64,000 nucleotides of DNA from Setomelanomma holmii (taxonomy: Eukaryota > Ascomycota > Dothideomycetes > Pleosporales > Phaeosphaeriaceae), in assembly GCA_010015745.1 (NCBI GenBank), contig ML978193.1:1-64000 (forward strand). The letters are read 5' to 3'. Below, one piece after another: positions 1-11,639 of this stretch. Positions within the stretch are counted from its first letter, which is position 1; each line of letters begins with the position of its first letter. The translations under genes and the position numbers were made by a program. The notes beneath the pieces are model-generated. The model was not told the origin of the DNA. It searched no databases and saw only the letters and a program-made list of their open reading frames with translations.

Positions 1-1045
1 CAGTAGCTCTCTCAATACAACAACCTTCTGCCTCATTCATACCTGCCCTGTGCTCCCACATCCAACAGATCTTATTCTCGTCGTAATACTTGATGAAATC
101 CATCGTTACATGAGAGCCGTGGCCATCAAGGATGAGGAGCCTGTAAGAGGAGCGCGCCTTTGCCTTTGTCTCGCGATCGAATACCTGCTTAAGCCAGGCG
201 AGTCCGATATCGTGGCTGGTCTATCCAGAAGGTGAGCTTGTAAAGAAGGCGTAGTGAGATTCTGCCTTAAAGTCTTGCAACCAGGTGTCTTGTATAAGTC
301 CAGATTGAGCCTGGTAGATGAGAGCAGGCATAAGCGCAGTACCATCGGCGCAGATGCAAGCTATAGTGGTAATCCACTCACGATTGCCATTCTGAATGAT
401 GTGCTTAAGCTTGCCCGCTCGTAAGCTGCCTTAAAGAAGATCCGCTTCATGTTTGACAGGACGCCAATCAAGAAGCCCTTCTCGTCCATATTGTATATAT
501 GCCAACTGTCTACGTCATATTGCTCTGTCTTTCGCTTGAGAAGCTCAAAGTAGAGGCTATACTTGAAGGCAGAATCAGCTTTGAAGCGGTTACGGTCGAG
601 GCCGGTAGCCAAGTGAGAGACGAGCTCAATTTGGTGTCTTTTGACGAAGCGATCAGTCCAGTTTTTCCCTACATGCTGCTGTGAGATTTCCTGGGCAAAG
701 TTCCGTATCATAGGACGAGATAGAGGCAGGCTGCGGCCTACAAGATTGTAGATGTACTGTACAAGCTGCCTCTCTTGCGCATTGTTGAATAGGCGGCCAT
801 TTGCAAGCTTAGTTGCGCGCGCTTCTTGCACCCCTCTGTGCCTCTTTGATAGTGTAAAACAATTACAGTTGTATTTATTAGCATAATATGTATATGTAAA
901 AAAATCTCCAGGCTTTAGCAATTCTAACACTGCAAGTGCAGCCTCAATACCTGCCATATTGGTGGAGAAACAATTAGTTGAAATTTCGGCAAAATTCGGT
1001 GTTGTGTGCGTTCGGGCGGGACGTGCGCTCGGTGGTGAGCCACGT
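1..1045 (-). mobile_element. Fot1/pogo-like DNA transposon, partial (right terminus present)
   Basis: The right end reads, on the minus strand, ACGTGGCTCACCACC and is followed outward by TA at 1046-1047, the target dinucleotide of Tc1/mariner/pogo elements. The same ACGTG...CACCACC design is seen at the ends of the complete element at 32810-34624. The interior encodes a broken transposase (see 75-957). The other terminus is not seen: transposase similarity fades at about position 75, so the element is either truncated there or continues past the window edge after a rearrangement. A family relation to the other two elements is inferred from terminus design and protein type; the transposase itself belongs to a different subfamily. 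Confidence 0.7.
75..957 (-). pseudogene. Fot1/pogo-type DDE transposase, inactivated
   Basis: From the Met codon at 957 the frame gives an N-terminal helix-turn-helix (Psq-like, about residues 1-50), a CENP-B-type DNA-binding region (about 60-130, containing GKNWTDRFVKRH) and the start of the DDE domain (YNMDEKG, first catalytic Asp). Similarity then jumps frame near 400-430: the original frame stops at 361, while the neighbouring frame continues with NGNREWITTIACICADG, then LLILDGHGSH carrying the second catalytic Asp near 100-110. A TAG at 221-223 sits where related proteins have Trp, so it is most simply a TGG to TAG change. The DDE domain is not complete in the window. The gene is dead: one frameshift, one nonsense codon and a missing C-terminus. 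Confidence 0.8.
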
Positions 1046-1317
1046 TAGAAGTTAAACTTCTAAGTTACTACATCAAGTTAGAACGGATTGATTGATTTGA
1101 TTGTTAGAAACTCTGGCTGGTGTACACCGGCTTCGATCACCAAGTCTCCAAGCGCTCATCCAATCTTTCTTGGCCAACACCTCGGGATGAATTGATGCTA
1201 GGTAGTAGACAGTGTCGCCAACGGCTAAAGTGTGGACATGTGAGCTATTAGGTGGAGGTGTGTACTCATACATCACCGTGGCCTGAAGGATGGCATTTCC
1301 GGGTGACTATTGTGTGG

Positions 1318-1836
1318 TTATCGCAAAGATTCGGTTTCTGTAATTCTGGGACCGAATACGGAAGATAATGGTTTGTGTGGATGAGTGATACGACCTGGCA
1401 ACGCATCAAGATACCTAAACGTCGTCGTAGATGGTTTTGCGTGGTAGTCCACAAGTGTCCGCACGACCGCCACCTGTCGGTGGGGTGGCCAGGAGTACAA
1501 GTCCACCGTTGCCCCGTGCTTGAGTAGTTCTTGTAGAGCCTCGACGTTGCCTCTCATAGCAGTAACGTGTAATGGCGTGCAAACCAGAGTGGTAACGGCA
1601 TTCACATCAACCCACTCAGCTCGACTGTGGACTTGGAGTTTATATTGAATCTCAAAGACGTTTCCAGTACCAACAGCTAAGTGTAAAGGTGTCTTGTCAT
1701 GTCGATAAGCCCTGCCACCTATGGCCAAACGTTTGCATCCCACAAGGCCGACAGTTACGTACAGGGTAATGTTCTCACGAACTTGAGTCATTCTGTACAA
1801 GTTGGAACATGCGAGAGTCTGGGTCGTTGCAGTCAT
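1318..1836 (-). pseudogene. ankyrin-repeat protein fragment
   Basis: A 172-residue frame contains ankyrin-type units: DKTPLHLAVGTGN about one third in, TPLHVTAMRGNVEALQELL later, and a weaker VAVVRTLVDYHA unit after that. These match the TPLH...G...V..LL ankyrin consensus. The reading frame begins and ends without a convincing full gene around it. Another open stretch on the same strand lies at 1938-2129, but I could not join them with confident splice sites. It may be an exon of a larger ankyrin gene or a decayed remnant; its position directly beside a dead transposon favours decay. Function cannot be stated beyond a protein-interaction repeat. Confidence 0.4.
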
Positions 1837-2915
1837 CTTTGTTCCAAAGCCGGTCCCATCGTACGCCCTGTGTCGTAAAGCTTCCTCCGTGGCGACTCAG
1901 CAATGAGAGCAGGCTACTCACAATGGTCTTGCCCTGCTCATGGTGATTGTTTAGATTGACCAGAATAGATTGCTCGCGCGTTTGAAGCTAGAAGTTGGGT
2001 GGACCACCCCGTCTGAATCTCTCGCCCGTCTGATTGAAGTTTGTCTGTGCTGATAGAGTGCGGGAATACATATAATGAAGGCTTTGGGTGCGCCCTTCCA
2101 AGCATCTTAGACACGCTTGAGCTGCACAACAGTCGTTCCTAACTGTACAGCGAGAGCAAATGCGCCGAGGCTGAGAGAGGCAGGTTCCAGTTTTCTCGCT
2201 GGTAGACCGACGGATCGACCTGATTGAGAGGATAAGAGCGAAAGGCTACAATTCTCATCTCAACACAGAAACCTTGTTGCAGAGGACGCAGGAAGCCCAG
2301 CCATGGAGGGGTATACTTGACCGGTCAGCAAGGCTGGCCAATATTTCTAGTTGTCACCACACCCTGCTACATAGCCGATGAGCGAGGTTTCGTGTCTTCA
2401 TTGGTGTTCTCAGTGCGCCTTCTTTCCTCTCCGATGCTCGCTTGCGTTGTGACCAGTACAGAGGATGGTTCGATGGCATCCACATCCACTTTTGAGAGAA
2501 AATTGCGTGCGCCGAGACCTAGATCAGATGTGGAGATTGCTAGCACGAACGAAAGGTCAATCTGGCGAAGTGAGAGCAGCATTGCCAGCTGATACAACTA
2601 TACTATGCATGCTGAAATGTGACTGGAGATGCATCGACGCCTCAAACTATCTCGCCGACTGGTGATCTGGAATTAGAGCAGAAAAGAAAGGTCTCGTTGA
2701 ATTTCACTCAAAGTGGAGAGCAATGCGCGATGCGCGGAGTGCTACCGTGAAGACGAGGTGGCAGTGGAAAGAGCCGCAGCTAACTTACGACCCCACCAGC
2801 CCCGCCAAGACCCTGAAACGTGGGCGGTGACGAAGCTTAGAGGAGCTCAGGCACCGAAATAACAACAACATCGCCAGTACGATACATACACCAGCCAAAT
2901 AATATACTCCCCAAT
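1837..2915. other. no confident gene; promoter side of AIP1
   Basis: Several short open frames occur on both strands (for example minus 1938-2129 and 2367-2597), none with recognisable domains. Some may be upstream exons of the ankyrin fragment. The last few hundred bases are the expected AIP1 promoter and 5' leader. Confidence 0.4.
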
Positions 2916-4952
2916 ATGTCACTTCATTCAGGTGTGCAATCCTTACTACCACTATCGTCAATGACTTCCACTGACGTAATCAGAGGCCATATGGGCGGCA
3001 TCCCCGACAACCACACGAGGCCAACCAACACCACTCTCATCTGATCCCAAGGGTGAACGAATAGCATACGCTGTACGGAAGAAAAGGAACATACATTCGA
3101 GACGTTTCTGAAGCTAATGTGTGGTCCAGTCTGGCAAATCTGTCTTTCTGCGGTCCATAGACGATCCCGCCGTCAGTAAACAATACACACAACACACGAC
3201 ACAGACCACCGTCGCCCGCTTCTCGCCCTCAGGCTTCTACGTAGCCAGCGGTGATGTCTCAGGGACAGTCAAGGTCTGGGACTGCGCAGGCGAGGGCGCA
3301 ACAAAAGGTGCGTGAGACGGATGCTGCACGGGCAGACAGATCAGGAAGCTGGATAGTGGCGTCGAGGGAGCTTCACTCTGGTGCCGAAAGTGAAGCTGAC
3401 GAGCGTCATAGGCGATTATCACATCATAGCCGGACGCATCAATGACCTCGCATGGGACGGCGACTCGCAGCGCATCATCGCTGTGGGCGATGGCAAAGAG
3501 CGATTTGGGCACTGCATCACGGCCGACAGCGGCAACAGTGTGGGCGAGATATCAGGACATTCATCGCAGATCAATTGCGTCTCGATACGCCAGCAACGAC
3601 CTCTACGCGCGGCTACTGGCTCCGACGACACGAGCCTCGTCTTTTATCACGGCGCGCCTTTCAAGTTCAACACCAGCCTAAGAGGGCAACACAACCGCTT
3701 CATCTTTGGCACAGCTTTCGCACCTGACGGCTCCGTATTTGCCAGCGTGGGCGCCGACAAGCGCATCTGGCTGTACGATGGACGGACTGGCGAAGCAAAG
3801 GGCCAAATTGGAGACGGCGTGCATACCGGCAGTATTTTCGGCATATCGTGGTCGAAGGACTCGAAGAAGTTCGTCACGGCCAGTGCTGACCAAACTGTCC
3901 GGATCTGGGACCCAGAAGCGGGTAAGGCCATTCAGACCTGGCGCATGGGCGAAGAGGGCGTTGCCAGCGTGCCTGATCAGCAGGTCGGAGTAGTCTGGCC
4001 GACGGGCCGTAGCGACGGTCTGATTGTCAGTGTTGATCTCGAAGGCAATCTGAACTATCTGGTTGACGGCAACCCGAAACCCACACGAGTGGTGCGTGGT
4101 CACCAAAAGAACATCACTGCAGCCGGCATCTCGGGCACCACATTCGCTACTGGCAGCTACGAAGGCCGCGTCCTGGCATGGGCTGTCACTACAGGTCTCG
4201 CAGACAAGGTCGAAGGCGCAGCCCACTCCAATTACGTAGCCGGAATAACCACGGCTGAGGGTTCTCGCGAGGCTGAACTCTACAGTGTTGGCTGGGATGA
4301 CACTCTACGTTCCATTTCCGTACCAAATAAGATCTTCACCGGACAAGCTACCGAACTCGGGTCCCAGCCTAAGGGCATCGCAGCCACGTCAGGTGCTGTT
4401 CTAGTGCTCGCTTCTGACTCGATAGCTGTTTATCAAAACGGTGCAAAAGCAAGTTCACTAGCCGTCAAGTACGGACCCACTGCGATAGCAGCGCATGGTT
4501 CGACGGTCGCTGTCGGTGGAGACGACAAGCTGGTACACATCTACACGCTCTCAGGCACTGCTCTCAGGGAGACAGAAGTCGTCTTGCGCCGCGCCACAGC
4601 CGCCATATCATCGCTAGCGTTTTCACCGTCTGGCCAGAAGCTCGCGGTTGGCGCTGGCAACGGAAAGGTCTATGCATTTGAGGCGTCTGGCGAGTTCAAG
4701 ATCATCACGGACAGATGGAGCGCTCACACTGCGCGTATAACTTGCCTAGCATGGGACGAGGCAGAGAAGCATGCTGCTAGTGGAAGCCTTGACACGAACG
4801 TCATGGTCTGGAGCACAGAAGACCCTGGCAAGCGTATCAAAGCATTGAACGCGCACAAAGACGGAGTTACCGGTATTGCTTGGGAAAAGGCTGGAAAAGT
4901 CATAAGTGCAGGTGGCGATGCGAGCATCAAGGTGTGGTCCGTGAAGGCATGA
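2916..4952 (+). CDS. AIP1: actin-interacting protein 1 (AIP1/WDR1), WD40 protein
   Basis: Four exons: 2916-2931, 2984-3072, 3130-3307, 3412-4952, giving 607 residues, close to yeast Aip1 (615). The N-terminus reads MSLHSEAIWAASPTT, then SGKSVFLRSID, then TVARFSPSGFYVASGD, the conserved start of fungal AIP1. WD40 units recur through the protein (for example GTVKVWD, DKRIWLYDGRTGE, QTVRIWDPEAG, NVMVWSTEDPG, SIKVWSV), fitting the two seven-bladed propellers of the family. AIP1 works with cofilin to disassemble and cap actin filaments in the cortical actin patches of hyphae and yeast. The tiny first exon (16 nt) is easily missed; without it and exon 2 the start would be misplaced. Single-copy housekeeping type; no sign of transfer. 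Next gene downstream is on the same strand, 930 bp away. Confidence 0.93.
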
Positions 4953-5882
4953 TCCTGTGCAGAGGGTAGGTAGGGTTCTTGGCGTCATCCGCATTCCCGA
5001 TGTGCGGGCGGTCGTGATCGATGACATTCAGCACGAAAGGCTCGAATTGCACTGATTGAGGCTCTGCAGCAATCGTGAGGCGAGCAGGCAAACGTTTCAA
5101 GGTTCAAACTGTTGGTAAGCTAGGCCCGGCGCAACTCGCTTGCGCCTGCCGTGGCTTACATGCATGTGAAGGCGCGCAACCTCTGCGACTTATCCTTGTA
5201 AACCACCCCGACACTCACTCGATCATGAAACGACGCGTCGCAGCCTCAATGCTCTGCATTCCTGCATATATCGTGCACATGGCATGCATATCGTTCCGGT
5301 GCCTCGTCGGCCATACACTTTCTTGGTCGCACTCAGTATTTCCCCGTAACAAAGTAGTAGGTGGGGTGAGTTCTCGAATCTAGTCCGTTCTTACCTTCCA
5401 GCGCACCGACATAATCAACTTTTCGCGACATAACAAAACCACAGTTTCCCACGACAATCGAGAGAACATGGCATGCAGCAATCCTGCTAGGAAGCGGGGA
5501 CGTCCTCCAGTCTATATACTCCGCCATCGACTTTGATTTGGTGAATGCATATCAGCCGCGTCTGCCTAGTTTGCCTTCTCCCCCATGCTAGTATGCCTCA
5601 TTGCACGAAACGCCGCATTGAGACATCGTGGCTGATGGCCTGCATGTCGAGAGAGGTCCTCCAAAGCAGAGCAACGAGCGCAGTAGCCAACGCCGCCCCG
5701 CGCCCTTGACGAACGAGAAGCCATGTATAACTTCCGCTTCATTCTCAGTCTCATGATTGTCTTTTCTCTCTCTTCCGCTTCGCAGACCACACAGTCCTAG
5801 CAAATCCTTTGCTACCACTGCACCTACGATATCTTCGTGCTAGTGTAAAGCACTTTGTTCCACCCCGTCGCCACAAAATCTG
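4953..5882. other. intergenic, AIP1 3' region and C2H2-gene promoter
   Basis: Only short unconvincing frames are present. No repeat, RNA gene or terminal inverted repeat is recognised. C/T-rich stretches just before 5882 are typical of fungal core promoters. Confidence 0.5.
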
Positions 5883-8531
5883 ATGTCAATGGCTGACTAC
5901 GACTACTTCGGCGGAGATGTCAGCGGCAACCCGCCTCACCACTTTTCAAATACTCAGGCCTTCAACTACCATTACGACCAGAACAACACTACCGCTATCG
6001 AGCATGAACTTCTAGTTCAGCAGCAAATCCAACAAGCCCAGCTGCTCTCCCCAGTTCTTCGGCAACGTCACGATTCGATGTTCTCATACTCACCTTCGAG
6101 CGATGCGAAATCAACCGATCCGTCTTCGCACCAGGCTGACGCTCAGCCTGGTACCATGCAGACACAATCGACGCCACATGGCTACGCGCAGCGACCGGTG
6201 AACATGGACCGATCTGCCTCTCAATACTCCATAGCGTCTAGTCAGCATGGGCAGCCCAACCAGCATCGTGCACCTTTCAGCCATGTATCGAGGCCGGCTG
6301 CGGTGAACATGTCTCGCTCACCGACTCAACACTCATCAGTCTCGTTAGGCTACCCCAAACAGCAGAGATCCTTACCTCAGGCTCGTGCCGCTCCGCAATC
6401 ACAGCGAAATCCTGTCTCCGTTGATGTAACCTCGTCAGACTTGATCCACATAGGCTCGGCGATATCGGACATATCATCTAACTTCACTCAGACACCAATC
6501 TCCTCCGATGCGCTGCATTCGATGTACCCTTTCGACTTAGCCGATTTGCGTGGAAATGATTCGAGTACAACGGAACGAGGCCATGAGTGGTCCAATGCTG
6601 CGCAAGCGAAAGATTTGGATGAAATGTTTGGTCGAACTTCTACATCAAACGAGTAAGTACAAGAATCCTATCGTAAATGGAGGATTCCTGAGAAACTGGT
6701 TTGACCTTGCACTGGCCGCAGGACCTTAGTCTCGGGGGGTCCCGTGCCAACCACGAGTTTGGAGCACCATTCATGCCCGGCGTCAATTTCACGACCCACT
6801 GGACATACATGGAGCACCGTTGTATCCTGAGAGAGAAGGAAAATTGCTACGAAATTGATGGAGAGAGCAAAAATCGAAGGCTACGGATTAATTTGTGCCG
6901 CGAAGTTACTGGTCGTAAGTGTGCAGCAAACTTCGTCAGACTTTTCGAAAACGGACGTACTCCGCAGGACTACCATTCCGGAAAGGACTACCATTCCGGA
7001 AAGGACCCAGCTCGGTGATCATATTAAGTCCTGTTCTGCAGCTACATCAGACGCGGAGCGCCGCCACATAAAGCTGGATTCCGACCAAAAGGCGCACATA
7101 GACATGCTTGGAGCTTGTGAACGGAAATCCACCGACGGGAAAAATTTCATCCGGATTGACCAGGACTTCTTGGGAGAATGCCCCTATTGTCTCCCGTTTA
7201 CAGGATGTCACTCTGCCCGAGACCACTTGGAAGATTGTGAGGTGGGTACATACTTCTCCTTATTCCGTTGCTATTGCGGACGGCGCTCGACGATTTAAGA
7301 CAATGCGGCATGTATATTCGACTACTCGAACTACAGACACATACACGAACGGCCCTGGAACACGATCGCGCATCTACTTACAAGATTCGAAGGCATATGT
7401 CGCGAGTACAAGGCGACAACGCCTACATGCTATGACAATGTCTCAACAACATCCTGCCTGGCTTACTATGAACGCACGAATCTTGCCGGTCGTCTTGTGT
7501 TTCAGTCATCGGCCACTGCAGCAAGAAGATTGCCAATGAGCCTACCTCCGCTGCAAGCCCAAAATACATCTGACTTGTAACCTCCTGTGGGCTTCCTTCT
7601 GACACATGGTTTGAGGTCAATCCTTGTGCAGCCCGGCCACTTCAAGGGTGTTTCAAGTATCCGGATCCCAAAGTATTCCCTGCGCCTTTCCGGTGATAGA
7701 TTTGAATGGGCACGTCCGCCTCATTCAGATGAATGCTCTTCAAGTCATACTTCCTACTTGGTATACGATCTCCAGAACAATATCTGACGACAATCTCTCT
7801 CACAGAAGTCCCTACTACCAAACTGTATTGTCGCCTCATCGACAACGAGCCGTATCATCCGCTGGTCGTACCTCGTATAATGATACGATGATGTGAGTCT
7901 ACCCCCATAGCTTCCTTGCGTTACCAGGTATTAATTTACATCTAGGTACCACTCTGCTACAGCTCAAGCCGGTCCTAGCAGCAGCGCTTACGTCCAAGCC
8001 ACATCCCCCACGCAGCTGTCTTCATCATCGCACTCGCCCTCTCCTCCTCGCACTGTCTCCAAACGCCGCGGTCGTCGCTCCAGTGTTTCAAATGACGACC
8101 TCAGCGAGCCAGTCATTGGTCAAGTTACGTTAAGCGGTAGATTTCGCTGCCTCGACCAAGACTGCTCAGACGTAAGCTTTGCTCGTCAGGCCGACTTTCG
8201 ACGGCATTGGGACAACGCTCACGCCACCAGCAAGCTTGAGTACTTTTGTCTCCATGAAGGATGTCTGAGAAGCAAGAAGCCAACCGGCAAGTCGAAAGGC
8301 AAGAGCTTCGGAGCGAGAGAGGACAAGATGCATGAGCATATGAGGACCGTGCATGGGAAGAAGAACAAGCGCAAGAAGATTGTACACCATGACGATGATG
8401 ACGAGGGGCGTGAGAGCAAGAATGATCACCAAGAGACAGAAGACAATACTTCGCGGGCAGTGACAAAGGAACGACGTGTTACGATCCATGAAGGCCAGCA
8501 TGACCGGGCACTCCGTTACGGATATGCGTAA
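5883..8531 (+). CDS. C2H2 zinc-finger transcription factor (exon structure partly unresolved)
   Basis: Exon 1 (5883-about 6654) encodes a low-complexity Gln/Ser/His-rich N-terminus, ending at a GTAAGT donor. The 3' exons are clear: about 7806-7892 and 7946-8531, joined at GAT|GTGAGT...CTAG|G. The last exon carries two C2H2 fingers: FRCLDQDCSDVSFARQADFRRHWDNAH, preceded by the basic run SKRRGRR, and a second with CLHEGC and HEHMRTVH spaced by a Lys/Gly-rich insert. An acidic DDDDE patch and a charged tail follow. This is a nuclear DNA-binding regulator of the fungal C2H2 type; targets are unknown. The 1.15 kb between the exon groups (6655-7805) is not a simple intron and probably holds more exons. 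The terminal stop overlaps a GTAAGT (8528), so a further 3' exon is possible. Confidence 0.6.
6655..7805 (+). other. unresolved coding-like segment inside the C2H2 gene (CCHC-like finger)
   Basis: Two stretches look coding. One frame, running to about 7242, ends with GECPYCLPFTGC and ARDHLEDCE, a Cys/His arrangement like a zinc finger, followed by a GTGGGTAC donor region. The next frame from about 7304 starts DNAACIFDYSNYRHIHERPW and stops near 7578. A further stretch near 7600-7720 reads like a decayed finger (CFKYPDPK ... NGHVRLIQ across two frames). It could be internal exons of the surrounding gene, a separate small gene, or a partly decayed insertion. I could not find one splice chain that joins all pieces. 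Confidence 0.35.
6967..7002 (+). repeat. 18-bp perfect tandem duplication
   Basis: The unit GGACTACCATTCCGGAAA occurs twice head to tail (6967-6984 and 6985-7002). As 18 is a multiple of three it keeps frame, duplicating a DYHSGK or TTIPER hexapeptide depending on the true frame. It looks like a recent replication-slippage event. Confidence 0.9.
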
Positions 8532-9373
8532 GTTATCTTCGAGATTGGCGGATCTCTTTGCTACGTTTGATCCGACGCCACTCCAATCATCGTTGCAGTT
8601 TCGACGTTTGATGCCTCTCACATTTTTACTTTACGAAGTGTCTTGTCACTTCGATTTCGTCTTTCCCCATCGAGGCAATGGTCTCGAGTATCTCTCCAAG
8701 GCTCTCATATCTCATTGTAGTTCCATCTCTTCTTCGTGTACATCTTCTCTCGCTTCGTCTCGTTTGTACCTTATTTCTGTTACTATTTGCGTTCACGAGG
8801 TACAATCTGCCACGATCTTCCTTTCGAAGTATAGGCATCACTATATGTATTTGTAGCATAATCCATGATTTCGTCAGGAAGACTTTGAACCGTGCACGGC
8901 TGACAGTTCTCGGACCGAGCGCGGTTTTCAATCCGAGAGTAACAAATAGTGGCATGAGATCGGGCACTAAGTAGCATAATCGTCTATTCAAGGTCGACGC
9001 TAAGCTATAAAGGTGTTCCGCTTACTGCACGAAGACTTAAAGGCTGTCGAGGCAATAACCTAAATGCTCGAGGCCCATTTCTTAAGGAATCGCAAAACTC
9101 AGCGTTACCTTGGGATGTACCGCGTACCGCATACCCGAGCTATTTGAACAATCAATTGCTTCTAGCATTGAGTGAAGAGACCAATCAGAAGGACGTCGTA
9201 GCCATACAGATCGCGATCATCAACAGAGGATTCTCAAATCTCAAAGCAAGCACAAAGAAATGGCGACACGCAGAATATAGTGACTCATACATAAGCACAG
9301 GCAGGGTAGATCTACAAACATGAAGAATGATTTGATACAAGTATAACTTATACATGAAATTACATATCTTCTA
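8532..9373. other. convergent 3' region between C2H2 gene and polygalacturonase
   Basis: Both neighbours end here. Open frames up to about 126 codons exist on both strands but are low-complexity and overlap each other. No gene is supported. A longer 3' end of the C2H2 gene may lie in the first part. Confidence 0.45.
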
Positions 9374-10918
9374 TCAAACGGTCTCCTCCGATGTCGTGAT
9401 GTTCCATTTTCCATCGCAGTCAAAGTTCCCACGCGTCTGGAAATTGCACAAACTCGGTACACCACCACCCGTGATATCCACATCGTTGATCGTAATGTTC
9501 CTGCAACTCGAGCTGCCGCACAGAATATAATAATCCCTTCCTTTGTCTGTCGCCGTGCCGGTAATATTCCGCATCACAATGTTCTGGATAAACACCCCGT
9601 TCGTCGGGTTCCCAGTTGGTCCGCCGTTCAGGTAGTCCTGCTGGATGTCGATGCCGTAGATGGAAATTTTCTCTACGCGGATGTTCTCGAAGAGGATATC
9701 GGATATGAAGCCCGTGGTGTTTTCGTTCGTCTTGATGCGTGCGCCGTTCTCAGCGTTGAGAACTACGCTGTTCGTGAAGGAAATGTTGGTCACGTTGTTG
9801 TTGCCCTTGCCGCCGATGGAGCCGATGGATAATCCATGGCTACCGTTGCAGTACATGTTCGTCACGAGCACGTTGTTCCCGCTCGTCACGGCGACACAAT
9901 CGTCCTGGTTGATAACCACGCTGTCGCGCACCTTGGTGTCATTGGTAGTGGCGAGATCAAAGCCGTCGCTGTTGTGCGAGGCGGGCAGGCCGTTGGAGCG
10001 GTTGTTGGGCGTGTAGCCGGCGCTATTATTCAGCGTGATGTGGTAGATGTCGATACCTGCGCTATTGCTGATGCTGAAGCAGTGCACGGGATAGTTCTGG
10101 ATGTAGATGTCGTGCACGGAGCTGGAGCCGAGGACTTTGCTGAGCTCAATGAAGTGATTGGGCCTGGGGAGGTGTTAGCGGATGTGAAGCCGATTTCTGG
10201 TTGATGCTGCTTACTTTGCGATACCTCCGTTGCTGCCCAGTCCATCCCACCAGGACTGGCCGTTCCCATCAAGTACAGCGCCATCGGCAGCAGTGATCTC
10301 GAGATTGGTGCCTCCAACCTTGATCAAAGGATAATTCGCGTCGAAGTACTCCCAGAATGTCTTTCCCTTGAAGACGACCTTGGTCCCAGTCTTCAGCTTC
10401 GAGAGATCAAGGGTTGAATTTCCAGGTACAGTGATACCGTCGAGAGTGATGGCCGTGCATGATGCAGTCGCCGCAAGGATTGCTGAATATGCTGTTACAT
10501 AGCAAGCATCGGCCGTTGGTGTTGGTGTTGCGGTCACGACGGCGGATGGTGATTCGGAAACTAGAGCAAACGAAACTAATGCACTCGAGGAAGCTGGAGT
10601 GGAAGTCGCGACTGGTGTTGAGGCTGGCGCAATTGATGATGCGCTGGTGACTACCACTGTTGGCTTTCTTCCATTCAAGCATGTGCAAGCGCTAGAGATC
10701 TTCGCTGGAACCTTGGACCATCGAGCGGCGAACGCAGGTACAGTGGGGCTCGGCACCTTGGTGTAGGAAGAGCAGAAGGGCTTCGCGACAAAGTCGAACA
10801 GCTCAAAGAGTTCGAGAGCCGCATCCTTCGTGCATGCAGGTGCAGCGCGTTCGCGCACGACCGCGGCTTGTCCTGCAGTGGCGAGAGCCAGCAGAGTCGT
10901 GAAATTCTCGATGCGCAT
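9374..10918 (-). CDS. secreted polygalacturonase (GH28) with N-terminal Cys module and Ser/Thr linker
   Basis: Two exons, 10918-10215 and 10163-9374, encode 497 residues. A signal peptide (MRIENFTTLLALATAGQAA) is followed by a four-cysteine module (about residues 30-85: CTKDAAL, PFCSSY, SSACTC), then a Ser/Thr/Ala/Pro-rich linker (about 90-150), then the GH28 parallel beta-helix. All GH28 signatures are present: NSDGFD, QDDCVA, GSHGLSIGSIGG and RIK, containing the catalytic Asp residues, His and the substrate-binding Arg/Lys. It should hydrolyse alpha-1,4-galacturonan of plant pectin outside the cell. Endo versus exo action is not certain. Simple endo-polygalacturonases are about 370 residues; the extra length is the N-terminal module and linker. 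The only intron (49 bp) falls at the start of the catalytic region. Confidence 0.92.
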
Positions 10919-11639
10919 CTTGACGCAATTGCAGAGCAAGTTTTGGCGATCGGATTGGTTTTCTCGAAACACCTTGCACCGATGCCTCCGGTACTTATAT
11001 CGCACCGGTGCCTGCAGCGCGAGCGAAATAGTTCATCCGCGAAATGCGTTCCATACGCGACAACATCCCCGCTGCCCAGCCGGCCGGTGTCAGGGCGCAA
11101 ATGAAGTCTTGACCTCAGCTCGGCCAGGCTTGACCACACTTAGCGATGGTGCTTAGGATGCTTGGGGATCTTCGGGCGAGGCGAACTATCTGGACCCTGG
11201 TTGTGGGGAAACGGTCATCTCGGGAGGCGATAATTCAGGACCATGCGTCGAGACATTCTGGTGCGCAGCGTCTTCCACGGACCATGCGCATGTTTCGATT
11301 CCGGGGGCTTCGCGGCAAATGAGAACGCAACGAGTTCTTCGGTCAAGCTTCTAAGCAGAACGCGGCAAGGCTGGTTCTTCCAGAGAGCCTCAACGTCTGC
11401 TTTGTGGAGAAATGGGGTATTGACGGGATCAAACGCTCTTGGCGCGGAAGAATTCAATTCCGTCCACGAACGCGGCGCTGCTGCTCCTCACAACCGCGGA
11501 GTCGGAAGCGCGAGACAAGGTTCAAGGCAGAGAGATTATTCGATGCGCGTTGTCGAAGTCTAGTAGTAGAACTGATGTAAGATGTAACAAAGATATTGTA
11601 CAATACTCTTTACAGTAAATATACTAAATAGGTAAGCTA
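10919..11639. other. polygalacturonase promoter region; no gene
   Basis: Upstream region of the minus-strand pectinase. Frames such as plus 11243-11563 have no domain and no coding character. It ends at the TA flanking the transposon fragment. Confidence 0.5.
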
